Under the pieces are notes generated by a model. That model had not been told where the DNA came from. It saw nothing but the letters and a program-made list of their open reading frames with translations, and made no database searches. From assembly GCA_013407085.1 (NCBI GenBank), contig JACCGJ010002984.1, positions 1 to 64,000 on the forward strand: DNA of 64,000 nt. Direction: 5' to 3'. Position numbers and translations under genes: made by a program. The stretch is from Atriophallophorus winterbourni (lineage: Eukaryota > Platyhelminthes > Trematoda > Plagiorchiida > Microphallidae). Of the stretch, positions 21,893-33,440 are shown in pieces; position 1 is the first letter of the stretch, and every line of letters begins with the position of its first letter.

Positions 21893-22590
21893 GGTACACA
21901 TGCACCTACAGCTGTGAAACGGTGACACGCGCCATCCCCGGATCGCCGACGCTTGTCGCCTTCTATCCGGTAACCTAGAATACACACATCCTTCGTGTAT
22001 CCCCTCGGTACGCATGTACCTACCGCAGTGGAAATCGTGGCACGCGCCACCCCCGTATCGCCGATGCCTGTCGCGATCCTACCGGCAGCCCCAGCCATGA
22101 GCACACGCACCTCCTGCTCCGGCCAGCCATTAGCACACGCCGTCCAACACGGGCGATCTCCCAAGACGGTCTTCATTGACCGTGTCGGTAAGCATGACAC
22201 TGTCTCAATCGACAGAGTCAAGCCGGTTTTCATGGACGGGGAAGTCTTCCCACATGACCCAACGCCAACCCCGGCACCACTGGTCATTACCACTCCTGTA
22301 CCCACAGCTAATTCAGAGCGGGCCACTACAGGAACCAAACGTGCCAAACGACAACCCGTTCAATTCGCTGATTTTGTTGTAAATATTTAATACTTCCATA
22401 TCTTTTGGCATACACGCGTGCATTATTTCTTACCTCATTCTAATCAATGGTCGTGGCGCTAAATCCATGCACCAGAGATTTAACTTTTTTTTCTTCCTTC
22501 AGGTACGCACACACCCACCGCTGATGCAACGAATCGCGCACCCTTCCTGGTCCACCTACACTTGCCTCCAACTCACCCGGTAGCCCCAAT
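21893..22590 (+). repeat. Three degenerate GC-rich 85-bp units
   Basis: Units begin at about 21893, 22007 and 22499. Each starts GGTAC-CA--CACC, passes through a CACGCGCCA/CGCGCACCC block and ends CCGGTA/CAGCC or CCGGTAACC. The first two are close together; the third lies beyond the integrase tail. They are GC-rich islands in an AT-rich region and internal to the LTR element. Confidence 0.6.
22008..22390 (+). pseudogene. Integrase C-terminal tail, CsRn1-like, in small LTR element
   Basis: The open frame 21995-22390 contains FIDRVGKHDTVSIDRVKPVF and ends TGTKRAKRQPVQFADFVVNI. The H-D-T-V-S-I-D-R-x-K motif and basic tail match the integrase end at 5565-6100, placing the element in or near the CsRn1 clade. 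The upstream half is proline/alanine-rich and comes from the GC-rich repeat units rather than a recognisable domain. The integrase core is absent. Confidence 0.75.
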
Positions 22591-23106
22591 CACCGAAAAC
22601 GAGTACAATTGAAACTCACGCCTGCCATGTCTCATAAGGTCCTTACCAGCCTAGATTGACACGCCAACTGATTCTCCTGGCGCGGCTTCTTACCATACTT
22701 CTTCGGACGCAGGAATTTCTGAGCAGGAACTGTGTTTTTGAAGCCTCTGGTTCTTGTTGTCAAGCCTACGAATGCGCCTGTTTCTGCTCGAGTTGGGTTC
22801 ATACTAAGACCACGCCAAACGTGCAAATCCCGCTAGCAGCTGTTTACTCCGTGTGAGGCGGCTCGGCAGTACATTCGCTCACATGTGAGACGCTACTTGG
22901 CTTAGTCCCGATCGGTTCACTGTACATCCTAATCTCTAACAACCGAAGATCGACCCACGCAGGCCTAGCGCCCTGACTGACTTCTATGTGACTGGTTGCT
23001 GAGAGACTACGTTCCTACCCGGGGTAATCTGACACCCGTATACCTGACCATATTGGCAACTCCCGATCAGAAATCTTTGCTGACCAGACTTCTTCGAGGG
23101 GGGCTG

Positions 23107-23283
23107 TGTAACATTGCTTGTTTTTCCTTATCAAAACATTGACCTTGATAATTAATAACTTCTGTTCATGCGTGCATCGTGATCGCACTGTACACGTTTT
23201 GGCTACCGCTATATATCTTCCAGTCAACCTGCCTTTACTCCAAAATTCTTGGGGACATTATTGTAGTAATCTGGTCAACTACA
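23107..23283 (+). repeat. 3' LTR of the small LTR element
   Basis: Begins TGTAACATTGC after the purine tract and ends ACTACA before the CCTT target duplication, 177 bases. It contains a TATATAT stretch at 23210-23217 that could serve as a promoter box; this is inference only. Confidence 0.75.
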
Positions 23284-24404
23284 CCTTGCATCGGTCCACA
23301 CGTCTTCTACGCATACCCGTAATTTTCCAGGTTACCGGAATAGGGAATGAGATTATCTCCAGATCGACATTTTCCTAGGATTTAATCCGAGACACTATTG
23401 TCGATTGTCAGTTCCGTTAATACAACAGACGAATTGGAAACAATTCTTCTGATAGTACACATCCACTGAACATATAAATTTCTGGTCATGCTTATATTTT
23501 AAATCATGGAAATTGTCAACTGAAGAAGATCTTCACAATATTCACAGTAGGCTAAATTAAACCCAACCAAATTTTTTTTTTGCTACACAAAATGTATCAC
23601 ATGACTGAGAAATTGGAGTCCGCGTCCTTCAGCAATTTGAAATAGAAAACGCACAGGAACCCTAGTCAACGTTACACAATTTTCACAAATACTTTGGACA
23701 ATCTTGCAGATAAAACGGCTTAGGAACGCAGGCAATGATCATGAGTGCTAGTTACCGGACAGACAGACATCTGATGAAAGACCTGATCCCAATTCAATCA
23801 AGAACGTATTGCTGGTGATAAAACGTCTAACAATGTTGAAAACCATCCAAACCTTAGGTTACGACGTTTTCACTTATCTCTCTTTCGCTGTATATCCGAA
23901 GCATAATACTTGCATGCACAACTTTAAGTCTGAAATGCATGACTGCAGGTCGTTGTCTCGATTCTAACGATGATCAATCTTATGCACACCGCAGAATGCA
24001 ACGAATAAAGCCTTACATTATGTGATGTGAGGAACGTCGTGGGTATTAGCATATATATTTTCCTGACAGATTTCAATAATTTGATATCAACATGCTACCG
24101 TCTGATGTGCCCTCTACCGAGAAAGCTGTGCTTCAGAAAACGATTCTATCTTTTTTTCTGTTATTCAGCACAATTGGCTGTTTCCACAGTAGCCCTAAAC
24201 GTTTGCTCTGAAAACGCCTTACTCAGAAAGCAATCTATGATTTCATTGTTTAATGAGTTAAATTTAATTACAACGTGGTCGTAATACATATGTTTATCAT
24301 TAAATCCTAAATACCGGTCTAAAATAAGGCGGTTTTTCGAGAACACTTTGTTAATGTTCGTGACTACTCAACAATGCCAAGTTCATCAAACAATTGAGAC
24401 GTCG

Positions 24405-24485
24405 ATCTCGACAGTCCATAATGGAAGCATTAGACTCGAGTTCCGCTCTTATTTGAGCTCATCAGCTGACCATGGAATCTATTAG
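24405..24485 (-). ncRNA. Hammerhead ribozyme core, family B, copy A
   Basis: The reverse complement reads CTGATGA, then hairpin GCTC-AAATAA-GAGC (helix II, four perfect pairs), then GGAAC in place of GAAAC. Next comes ACTCGAGT, a perfect palindrome, followed by C at the cleavage position. One core base (GAAA to GGAA) is changed, probably inactivating it. The helix III palindrome is the design known from Penelope-like hammerheads that act as dimers. The matching site in copy B is at 33365-33440. Confidence 0.75.
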
Positions 24486-25100
24486 TGAGAGTTGATTTCG
24501 GATATAAGCTATACCATAAACTTTTTCCCAAACGGTCATTACCTTGAAACTACATTTTGGCAGTTTTTCATAACTTTCTTCGTTTTACTATTATTTATTT
24601 GTTATTAAGGACTCTCAGAAAATTACTTACCAACCTTGTCTAAATTATTACTGTTATGCAGCATTATTATTACTTTCATATATCGGTTTACGTGATAGCT
24701 ATATCGGTGTCTGTGTTGCAGTTAAGAAGCGCTTGTCGTTTTTGCTAATCAAGGTTCGCCTTGCTCTTTGTTTTTAATGGCACCAACGAATTAGTTCCGT
24801 TAATTATCATCATGCTTATCTGTTAGTCCATTTAAATAGACTTTGATACAAAGAATAAGTTTAACAACCTTCACCACGCTCTTACATTTTCAGAAATTCA
24901 CACCTTTCTCCAAATATCTTTGCTTAGCCCGCGGAAGCGTAAGATTATACGAATTTATGACACTAGAATATTCAAGGTTGGACACTGCCTCCTTTCAGTC
25001 ATCAGATGTTTTTTATAATGAAATTCTAATAACTTGTTGAGCTTACGGTTGTCTCGTTCTCCTTTACGCTGCATTTTTGTGACTAAGACGTACGTGTGAT

Positions 25101-26380
25101 TTCAAAAATTTTTTAGAAACCCACTACACATAATTCTACATCACAATCAACAAAATTCAATGTAAAGTTTGCGCTGTGGTTTGCATAATACACAACTACA
25201 GATACCTTTACACCAGAATCCGGGAAACTCGAAAGCTTGTCAAAAAGCTGCTTCGAGATGCAGGAGAATAAATATAACTGATTCGTGAATTAGCCTTGTC
25301 AGAGCACGTTTTGAATACAGGACACAATGTCGATATAATTTATGTACAAGTGTTAATTCGCGGTATCAAACCGCATGCGAGCGCCTACATACAGTGTCGG
25401 TGGAACTTTCTAAGGCAGTCAATAACGTTATTAGGGTAGAAATCTCAATCATAAGCGCTTAGCATTGATATGAACTTAAATGGTCTTATTCACTCTATAC
25501 CTCATATTTGAGTAGTTTTTTCTCTTCATTTAAAAATATTGTAGCCTTAAGACGATTATTCGTGTATTTTTACGCAGCAGGCCACAGAGTCGAATGAACT
25601 TGACCGTGTTCATTTGTGTTATATTGATGTGAATACGTGTAAGGAAAATCGACCACGGATCCTGATTATGCCTATGTGATGTGTCACACCGTAGACTTAA
25701 TACAGGCTGTTTAGCGGTAAGGTCAAATCAGAGATGGTGGGTTGAATGCTACTTAGTCATGTTCCATGTCCTGTCTATCATCATTGGTCTGAGGAAGCTT
25801 CTGTGTCAGAAGTGAAAAGTTACCCAAATGCTTCTCAAACCGGTTGCCCTCACACTTATTTTCATCATGGATACACGAACGCTGTCATGTAGATGAGCAC
25901 AAATGAGAGTGGAACTTGCGTACAGCATTAACGATTTGGAATGTAGTGAAAAACTCGTGGATATTTCAAACGAGCTTTCGCTTACGCATTGACATAATGA
26001 TACCAAAATTGCTCCACCGCTCTATGTAATATTGCTCTTATTGAAATACACTTCGTAATGCGAAACCGACGCCCTCAGATACCTCACAGATTCTATTCAC
26101 CTTTTCTCGTTTCCTTTTAAAATTCATGGATAGGGAAAGGTCTATCATGAACATTATCAGGTTTATAAGTTTAAAAAGCCTACTATTTTAATCTACTTAT
26201 GGCTTAGATTAATCTTTCGATTCCCAAAAATGCACCCCTGGGCTAGATTAAGAATCGATCAACACGACTTACCTTTGTACATCTGAACATGACAAAAAGC
26301 ATAAAACCGAATAAGGCACACAATGTGATGAACGCGTGTTGCAACATCAGATTATGAAAACGGAATCCAGCACTCAGCAT
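25101..26380. other. Spacer between the duplicated segments, no gene
   Basis: AT-rich sequence with no motif I recognise. A GACCACGGATCC stretch at 25649 recalls the 3' terminus of RTE-like relics but is too short to call. Confidence 0.4.
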
Positions 26381-26384
26381 CTGC

Positions 26385-26480
26385 TTGCATTTCGGTCACA
26401 CCAAAATACACGCAGCCACCCCACGACCGGTTTCGTGCTGTTTGCACTCATCAGTTAGAAACAGTTTAGTTCAGGTTTTA
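26385..26480 (-). ncRNA. Best-preserved family A hammerhead ribozyme
   Basis: The antisense core 26425-26454 reads, on the minus strand, CTGATGAG, hairpin TGC-AAACA-GCA with a closing G-C pair, CGAAAC and CGGTC. All normally invariant core bases are present (CTGATGA, GAAA, GTC). Helix III is the palindrome ACCGGT. Helix I is the weak part: GTGGGG follows the cleavage site, but the upstream strand is TTCTAA instead of the CCCTAC found in other copies. It lies just outside copy B of the duplication. Confidence 0.85.
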
Positions 26481-27294
26481 AATACCTCAAAATAGTAAAA
26501 TAATGTTAAACTAGTTATGAATTCAAATGTCACTGTAGGATAAGTCTGTTAAGATTATCCCGGTCACACTCATGTAGAATGCGGTAATGGTTTCAATGTA
26601 CTCTAACCAGCTATTTAAAATTCGTCGCACCAAAGTTAAAATGGCTGTTTGCATCTTTGACAATTGCTTGCATAATTGAATAACCTGGAATTGCAAATCT
26701 GGTAACAATCGGTTTCATACATCGAAGAGTATTGTAGACAAAAATGTGTCAATCTACGATAACAAACATTAACCCAAACATTCTTAAGACAGATGTTTAC
26801 GTTTTTCAAACTCACCGTATTTCCATTGTTTATCCACTGTTGAAAAATATGCAGTGTGTCATGGTTTTTGTTTTGGTGAGGGTTCGAGCATAAACAGGTT
26901 GGCATAAAATCGCTTGGCAAAGAATTTCGAAGTGACAACGGAAGCAAACAAACTTAATGATTCCAGTGTAAGTGGTTGACATGTATATATGTGCGAAAAC
27001 ACGACAGAGAATATTTGTATCTTATTCTCACATTTGTCACGACATGGACGTCTTGACAATATCCTAAACCACTCGGCATGTAACAGAATTGTGATTATGT
27101 ACTATATAACTACGCTTGATGTTTCGCCATTTTTGTGAAAAAATCTTGACGAAGATGCTTATTTTTTCTGAGATTTGCTGCGCAAAGGATATCTGGATTA
27201 CGGTTTTCTCTCTCGTAAATATGAAAATAAATTGCATACCTTCGTTTACCTGAACTCTACGTTGCTCACACAAGCTTTAGGTAATTCTTTCGAA

Positions 27295-29400
27295 CCATTC
27301 AAAGTTTTAATGGTGAAAAAGCAAATACCTTACAATAACCATTGATTAAAAATATCGGGAATGCATAAAAAACATCAAAGATATATTAACAATACGGAAA
27401 GTCAGCTTATATAATTAGGTGCGATGTTTGATTTGGTCAAAATATACTTGACAATTTTAGCCTTGCATACAATTTGGTCTGATGCAAGATTAATATGTGC
27501 GGGAGGAGATTTCCATGTGGAACAAACTTGAATATCAAAGAAGAACCTTCGACAATTTGATCTAGAGTGTGGTATAATCAACTTGCAGCTTTTATTACGT
27601 GCTTCTTGCCGGTTGAATAGGTGTTCAAAAGGGTGATTCACTGTATGCAGAATGTTGAACCTCATGTGCAATTCACACCAGACACGACAGTACGAAAAGT
27701 CAAATCTGTTAAGAGTTGTAATCCACTCCTTGTATAGCCTGTTGTGTAGTCTGGTCACCAGTTTTGTAGCGCGGTGGTATACGTGTTACATCAAAGCCAT
27801 TACCTTTATTAACCGTGGCAATTATGTTTGGACAGAGTATTTCAGCGTTAGACGGATATAGGTGTAAATTATCCGTGCGCGTAAGTGCATTGTGATACTA
27901 CAGATGATAACTCTGGACAGTGCGGAGCTTTGCCAGGACTATTGTATTCCACAGAACACTGCCGTGAAGAATTCAAGCTACTGCTAGTGCACACGCCCGT
28001 CTTACTCTTTTTAAACTTACGAAATTTGCTGAGATCGCAGAGAATATGTGAATTCGAAGCATTAATCGTCTTTTAACATTTTACATTGTTTGATGTTCAA
28101 TGTTATGCAGTTTCGTAAAAACTACTTATAAAGTGCTTCCAGAAAACTTTGTTGAAGTTAGCAATCTTCTATGGTGCGTACGCAATTCCAAATTTCGATT
28201 TTAACCGCAAATGAAATAAATTTAATACGTACATTTTCTGCAATATCTTACTCGTACACCAGAAATATTATTTCCAAAACATGAGCCTTGATGTTCGCCA
28301 CATGTAACTTATACTGTGTTGGATATTGCCCAACAACGCTAGCCCTGATGACTCTACAAATCGAGTAATCCTGCATCCAAGTTAAAAATTGGGCAACCAC
28401 CTCAAGTTGCTCAAATGTCGGTAACAGTATGCTGTGGTTACCACAGTCAAAAGCTTTAAACATATACAAGTAAAAAAGCATGGATAGGGTCTCCATTATA
28501 CACAGGTGGAGTCCAGTTATGCAAAATTATGAAAGGATTGGTGAGACATGCTTGTCTTGTCCTGAATACTTGCTGTGAGATAGAAAGCAGCCTATGCTTT
28601 TCCACATTTTTGATCAATTCACTAGCTACAAATCGTTCGAGAACTTTAGAGACCACCGGCGTCAATCTGACTGGTTTGTAGTTAGGAACATCGAAATGCT
28701 TTCCGCTTCTGTATATCGGAATGATTAATCCACTTTTCCATTCGGTAGGTATCTTGCTGCAACTCAGTAAAAGTTTGAAGAGATAAGAGAGTGGTGATAA
28801 TATAGCATAGGCGCTTTTTTGGGAGGAACTAAGTTATTTCATCAGCACCCGGCGGATTTTTTTGTTTTCATCCTGATTAACCTCACCAGCACACTTTCAC
28901 GGTTCACAGCGATTTCCTATATTCGTCATCTGAATTTAGGCATAACATAATCTTGTTCCTTAACAAACGGTCAGATTCCCTGAATTCAATTGTTGCCTGG
29001 AGTGTATGTTTACTCCACGCACAGTTTTCCTTCTTTATCCATTTATCCGTATTATGAATGCGAATCACTTTTTCAGTCAATTTGAAACATAATTCGCGTG
29101 AAGTTCTGGTTTTTCGTAGATTTTCTCAAGTATCAATGACCTGCTTTGTTGGACCTCAGTGTTAGCCACATCTGCCTACGCTTTCAACCCATACAATTAT
29201 CAATTAACAATTACCGGTTTTCTTGCTATACATTTGAAACCCGAATTACTTCTAGATTGTGATTATTGGCCCTGCTGGTTTCAGTGCACGTGTGATTTGT
29301 TTTACGCATCATTCAAACGCGTGTTATAGGCAATTATCGATAATGCACGTTATATATCCACAATTATAACCTATTTTGGTTTTTATAGAGCCTTCAGTAA
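27295..29400 (-). pseudogene. CR1-like element relic in copy B
   Basis: Minus-strand landmarks, 5' to 3': PVVSKVLERFVASELIKN (about 28660), HAFLLVYVFKAFDCGNHSIL across a frame slip (about 28440), a decayed palm and thumb (28250-27870), RLHNRLYKEWITTLNRFDFS (about 27745), FNILHTVNHPFEHLFNRQEA and KLIIPHSRSNCRRFFF (27640-27560), then a 3' untranslated part ending at AAAGTTTTAATGG near 27300. It belongs to the same subfamily as 45240-45925 and 46985-47860. Many stops; inactive. Confidence 0.85.
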
Positions 29401-29789
29401 TTTAATTAGATACATTCCTGATGAACGTTCCGATAAGGTGACTTACTGTTTGAGCCCTATTATTTATCGAATCCTCTATAATGAAATTTCACAGTGAGTT
29501 GTTTTGTAAAGTATCTGAAATGTATGACGTTCATCAACAATATAGCAATATATACTCACCGAGGCTATATTGTTGTGCATCTTAAATACAAAAAGATAAT
29601 TTGATGGAAATATTATTGGTTTGTTTATTGACATATCTACCCTAAAATATTGTGGCGTCAAAACCACATTTTGTGAAAGTACACAGAACTGACTGTTTTG
29701 AAGTTTTGTTCCAGGGTTTCAGACTGTCAGATTTATTCCATCACAATAATCAATAAATCTGCACGGTAACTGAAACTCCAAAAGATGTC

Positions 29790-30640
29790 TGAATGTGTTC
29801 TCCCGTTAAGCATTTTTTTGAATTGCATCCTTCATTGAAGGGTGTCTCGAATATACTGTCGTGAATGACGCAGCTTCCCCTGTGTTACCGTTTCCGTTTG
29901 GTGTCCTGCAGGCAAATGTACGTTCCCGACTTTTATTCTGTATTAACATTTCTGATCTTCTTTGTAGCCATTATGCACTTACGATTAATTATGCCGCCGA
30001 CGTTGGCGTTGCATGGAAAAGAACTAGTGAAGTCAACCAACACGCATTAGAATCAATAATAATAAAAATTGGCCAATATTCATCCAAACTGGGTTCATCC
30101 TTGAATCCCTAAAAATGCAATGACATGAACAGCGATGTTTAGGTATGCAGTATAACGTTGCTCGTGTGTGATTTGATTAATCGGTGTTTAGAAGATGCAG
30201 ACACTTCGAGTATCTTGACGTTACAATGTCGGACAGTATTAGCTGGACCTTAGCTGGACCACACCATTACTTAAAGTTCGCTGGTTTACATTCTATGCTT
30301 TCCGCCCCCGTTCCGTCTCCACCCTACCTAACGCAATTCAAAATTTTGTTTTTCCCTGCATCGTTCCACACATTTTCTATGCATATGCGTAATTTACCAG
30401 GCTTCCGGAAGAGGGATTGAGATTATCTCTAGATCGATATTTTCCGCGGATTTAATTCCAGACACTATTGTCGATTTTCACTTCCGTGAATGCAACAGAC
30501 GAATCGGAAACATTTCAGCTAGTAGTACACATCCACTGAACAAGGGTCACGCTTATATTTTAATCACAAAAGTTGTCAACTAAAGCAGAACTTTTCAATA
30601 TTCACAACAGGTTCAACTTAACCCAACTAAAGCTCACTTG
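29790..30640 (+). pseudogene. Second non-LTR RT relic in copy B, uninterrupted
   Basis: Reads FPFGVLQANVRSRLLFCINI, HYALTINYAADVGVAWKR, IGQYSSKLGSSLNP and FEYLDVTMSDSISWT. It continues past the site where copy A carries the LTR element (PASFHTFSMHMRNLPGFRK) into HFRECNRRIGN-like C-terminal sequence near 30475. The Y-A-A-D box is the same variant as in copy A, so the second-last catalytic residue was lost before duplication. Confidence 0.75.
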
Positions 30641-30974
30641 CTTCAACCAATGTATCACATGACTGATAAATTTAAGTCCGTGTCCATCATTAATTTTAAA
30701 CAGAAAACGCACACGGACCATTGTAAACGTTACACAATTATCACCAAAAGTTTCAACAAACTTGCAGATAAGACGGCTTACGAACGCAGACAATGATCGG
30801 GAGTGCTGGTCATCGGACAGACAGACACATAATAAAAGCCCTGATCCCAATTCACATAAAAAACGTATTGCTGGCGATAAAACGTCTAACAATGTTAAAT
30901 ACCATCCAATCCGTAGTCCACGATTTTTCCACTTCTCTCTCTTTCGAAGTATATTCGAAGCATATTACTCAATT

Positions 30975-32880
30975 TTAGATCGACAATTTATCGAGTGATC
31001 TTATTCTTGAAGTATTCTGAGGATAAATATCATATCTACGTTTGATATTCACCGGCAGAGGCATGAGTTATCTCAATCAGTTGATTCCTGTTTCAGTGCC
31101 TGCAATCAATATTATTACTATAATTAGAACAGATACTTCGGTTATCTTTGCAGTCAGCACTAAAACTTTATTTTGTAATAGCGCGTTGAACGTGGCGTCT
31201 AGCATCATCCATGAAATGAGTGTGACTTTTGTTGCCAGTGCTAAATGAGCATTCGTCAAAATGGCTGTATTGAAGCTGTTCTACACAATTGATTACCTTC
31301 TGTCGTTACCTTGATGCGTTTTGGATCGTTGAACGGTCAATTTTTCTATCAACCTCATCAATATCAGTTGTATTATATGTGCGTGGAACGGTTGGTTAAC
31401 AATCAACATAATAAACTTTCGGGGTGCTGAAACCGTGCTGAACTCAGACTAGAGCGTTATAAAGGCTTGACCATTTTGTAATCTGCATAGTTTTGTTCGC
31501 AATCGGGTTATCAAACATTACTTTACAGGAAGCTATATATTGGTTTCTTTGAACCGATGGCAGTTATATCGGGAACACGGTTTTAATCGTTCAGGAAATG
31601 CATACCAGTGTATACGAATTTCCACTTACAAACTGGTATGGGAAAACATTTAGAACGATATATAGATGATAGAAATATTATGTGACTGAAAGGCAATCCA
31701 TTGCAGATGTCGGCCGTAAAGTGTTCGATAAGATATGAGTTAACGTTAGTTGACGATATACTTGATCATCATTACTAATTTGTTGAAACATTTATACACC
31801 TTTAATTTTGCATGTCATTGGTTATCGAAGCCTAAGCATTTATTCTAATGAACTTGATTAGCTTACTATGCGAATATGCTTCCATCAAAGATAATTGTGC
31901 TTAATTGATGTCGTTTAATCTGGGAAAATAGATACTGGTATCTATAGCACGTCTCAGTTTTATTCTACAAAATTATCGTCAATTCCAAAATATGATTCAA
32001 CGTTACTTGTTTTTATGTTGACATACGCATAATAAAACGGAATTTTTGTGCAGTTATTTACCTCCTGTGACGCTTTTTATAACTGTGAAATTAAATTGAT
32101 GCACATTAATCTTTCGAAGGTAAAGCCAAATATGTATGAGCAAGAACGTATCAGGTGTTCGTTTTTGTTAAATAAACTTTTTGCGTATATTTTTTAATAA
32201 TCATAAAATATTTAACAAAATGTGGCACAATAATCGAGACTGATAATGTTGTTAATTTGTTGGATAACTTGGTTTTGGCGACAAAAAGCTACAAGCATCA
32301 ACCGGGTGATTAAATAAGTGATAAACGGTCAACAATCACTTTATTGAGTTTTGAATTTTCATAACTTTCTATAAGCTTATTCCGGCACACAAATGACCAC
32401 CTTTTAGTAATTTATTCGAACATGTATGAGACGTATTGTGTATTCATGTTACGAAGTAATTTGAGTACAAAGTTCGATCAGTTTCAGGATAATATTTTGC
32501 TGCTGACACAGAGGCTACATCAGACCAAGTCTGGGAGTCAGGACAAGGAACATGACATGCCATTCATTAATTTATCATTGCGTGTTTCATCCACATATAT
32601 TGACAAATATTAACATCCATAATGAAGTAACCGATTCACATCCGATGTATTTTTTTAATTTTTTCCAAGAACCAAGATACAAATACATAATTTCTTATTT
32701 TTAATAAAGTAACCATGTTCTTTCTGTTTTCAGTACCATAAATTTAGTCGTCCAGAACGCATTTCGTTCCTCCATAATTATTGTGTGAGTATATAATTTA
32801 TTTATGTAAATGTGAGCACCAAAATACACGGAAGAATTCTAAGTTCGAACATTTATCTCGTCTCAGGGACATCGAGATTT
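30975..32880. other. Block private to copy B, content unknown
   Basis: Copy A jumps from about 23905 directly to the counterpart of 32885, so these 1.9 kb were either inserted in B or deleted in A. I found no coding motif, LTR or hammerhead inside it. Confidence 0.5.
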
Positions 32881-33364
32881 GAATGCTAAAATTCTCGTCC
32901 AAAGGGCAGGACTGAATGTCGTTGTCTCGATTTGAAGAATGGCCAATCTTATGCACACAGCATGACACAAAACAATAAAACCTTATAATATGTGATGTAA
33001 GGATCGATCATCGTAGGTTTTTCTTATTCGACAGATTTCAATAAGTTGATATCAACATGCTACGATCTGATGTGTCATCTACTGAGAAAGCTGTGCTTCA
33101 AGGAACGATTATATCTTTTTTCTGCTATTCAGCACGCGTGGCTGTTCCCACAGTAGCCCTAATTATTTGTTCTGAAAAAAGGCCTTAATCAGAAAGGATT
33201 CTATGAATTTATTTTTTGCTGAGTTAAATGTAATTAAAATGTGGTCAGAATACATAAGCTTATCTTTAACTATCGAAGGGCTAAACTAAGGCGGTTTTGG
33301 AGAACATGTTGTTTATGTTTGTGACTAATTAACAGCGCCATGTCCATCGAACAATTCATAAATC

Positions 33365-33440
33365 GATCACGACAGTCCATAATGGAAACATTGGACTGAG
33401 GTTTCGCTCTTATTTGAACTCTTTAGCAGACCGTGAATTC
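33365..33440 (-). ncRNA. Hammerhead ribozyme core, family B, copy B
   Basis: The reverse complement has CTAAAGAG (for CTGATGAG), hairpin TTC-AAATAA-GAG, intact CGAAAC and CAGTCC. Here the GAAA strand is kept but the CTGATGA strand is mutated, the mirror image of the damage in copy A. The two copies together define the family consensus. Confidence 0.7.

Larger units (their letters stand above)
21788..23283 (+). mobile_element. Small LTR retrotransposon remnant with 4-bp TSD
   Basis: The left end TGTAACACCGCTTG (21788) matches 23107 TGTAACATTGCTTG, and the similarity runs about 95 bases. The right end is ACTACA at 23278-23283, so the termini are TG...CA. Flanking CCTT occurs on both sides (21784-21787 and 23284-23287) and a single CCCT is found at the matching place in copy B (about 30354-30357). 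A purine run GAGGGGGG precedes the 3' LTR. At about 1.5 kb it has lost gag, protease, RT and RNase H; only an integrase tail survives. It is clearly more GC-rich than its surroundings. Confidence 0.85.
21190..23570 (+). pseudogene. Second non-LTR RT relic in copy A, split by LTR element
   Basis: The plus strand reads FGVLQANFLFPILFCIKLSD, HYSLTTKYAADVSFALKQ (catalytic box Y-A-A-D for Y-A-D-D), IGQYSSKLCLSLNPIKCNEM, then RFKYLDVIMSDSLSWT. The 'LSLNP-KCNEM' signature differs from the CR1 type nearby, so this is a different non-LTR lineage. The frame is interrupted at 21787 by an LTR element and resumes at 23288 (LLRIPVIFQVTGIGNE). The corresponding uninterrupted copy is 29790-30640. Confidence 0.75.
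18930..25100. repeat. Segmental duplication, copy A
   Basis: Aligns in the same orientation with 26750-34030. Anchors include 18940/26765 (AACATTAACCCAAACATTCT), 19080/26905, 19610/28318, 20935/29480, 21300/29870, 23300/30375 and 24070/33040. Compared with copy B it has an extra LTR element (21788-23283). It lacks about 0.9 kb of CR1 sequence near 19555 and about 1.9 kb near 23905. Divergence is substantial, so the duplication is old. Confidence 0.85.

Noticed and set aside
22632..22826. Minus-strand frame with a basic KKYGKKPRQ stretch, ribosomal-protein-like at first glance
   Set aside because: It lies inside the LTR element on the opposite strand to its integrase and matches no ribosomal protein order.
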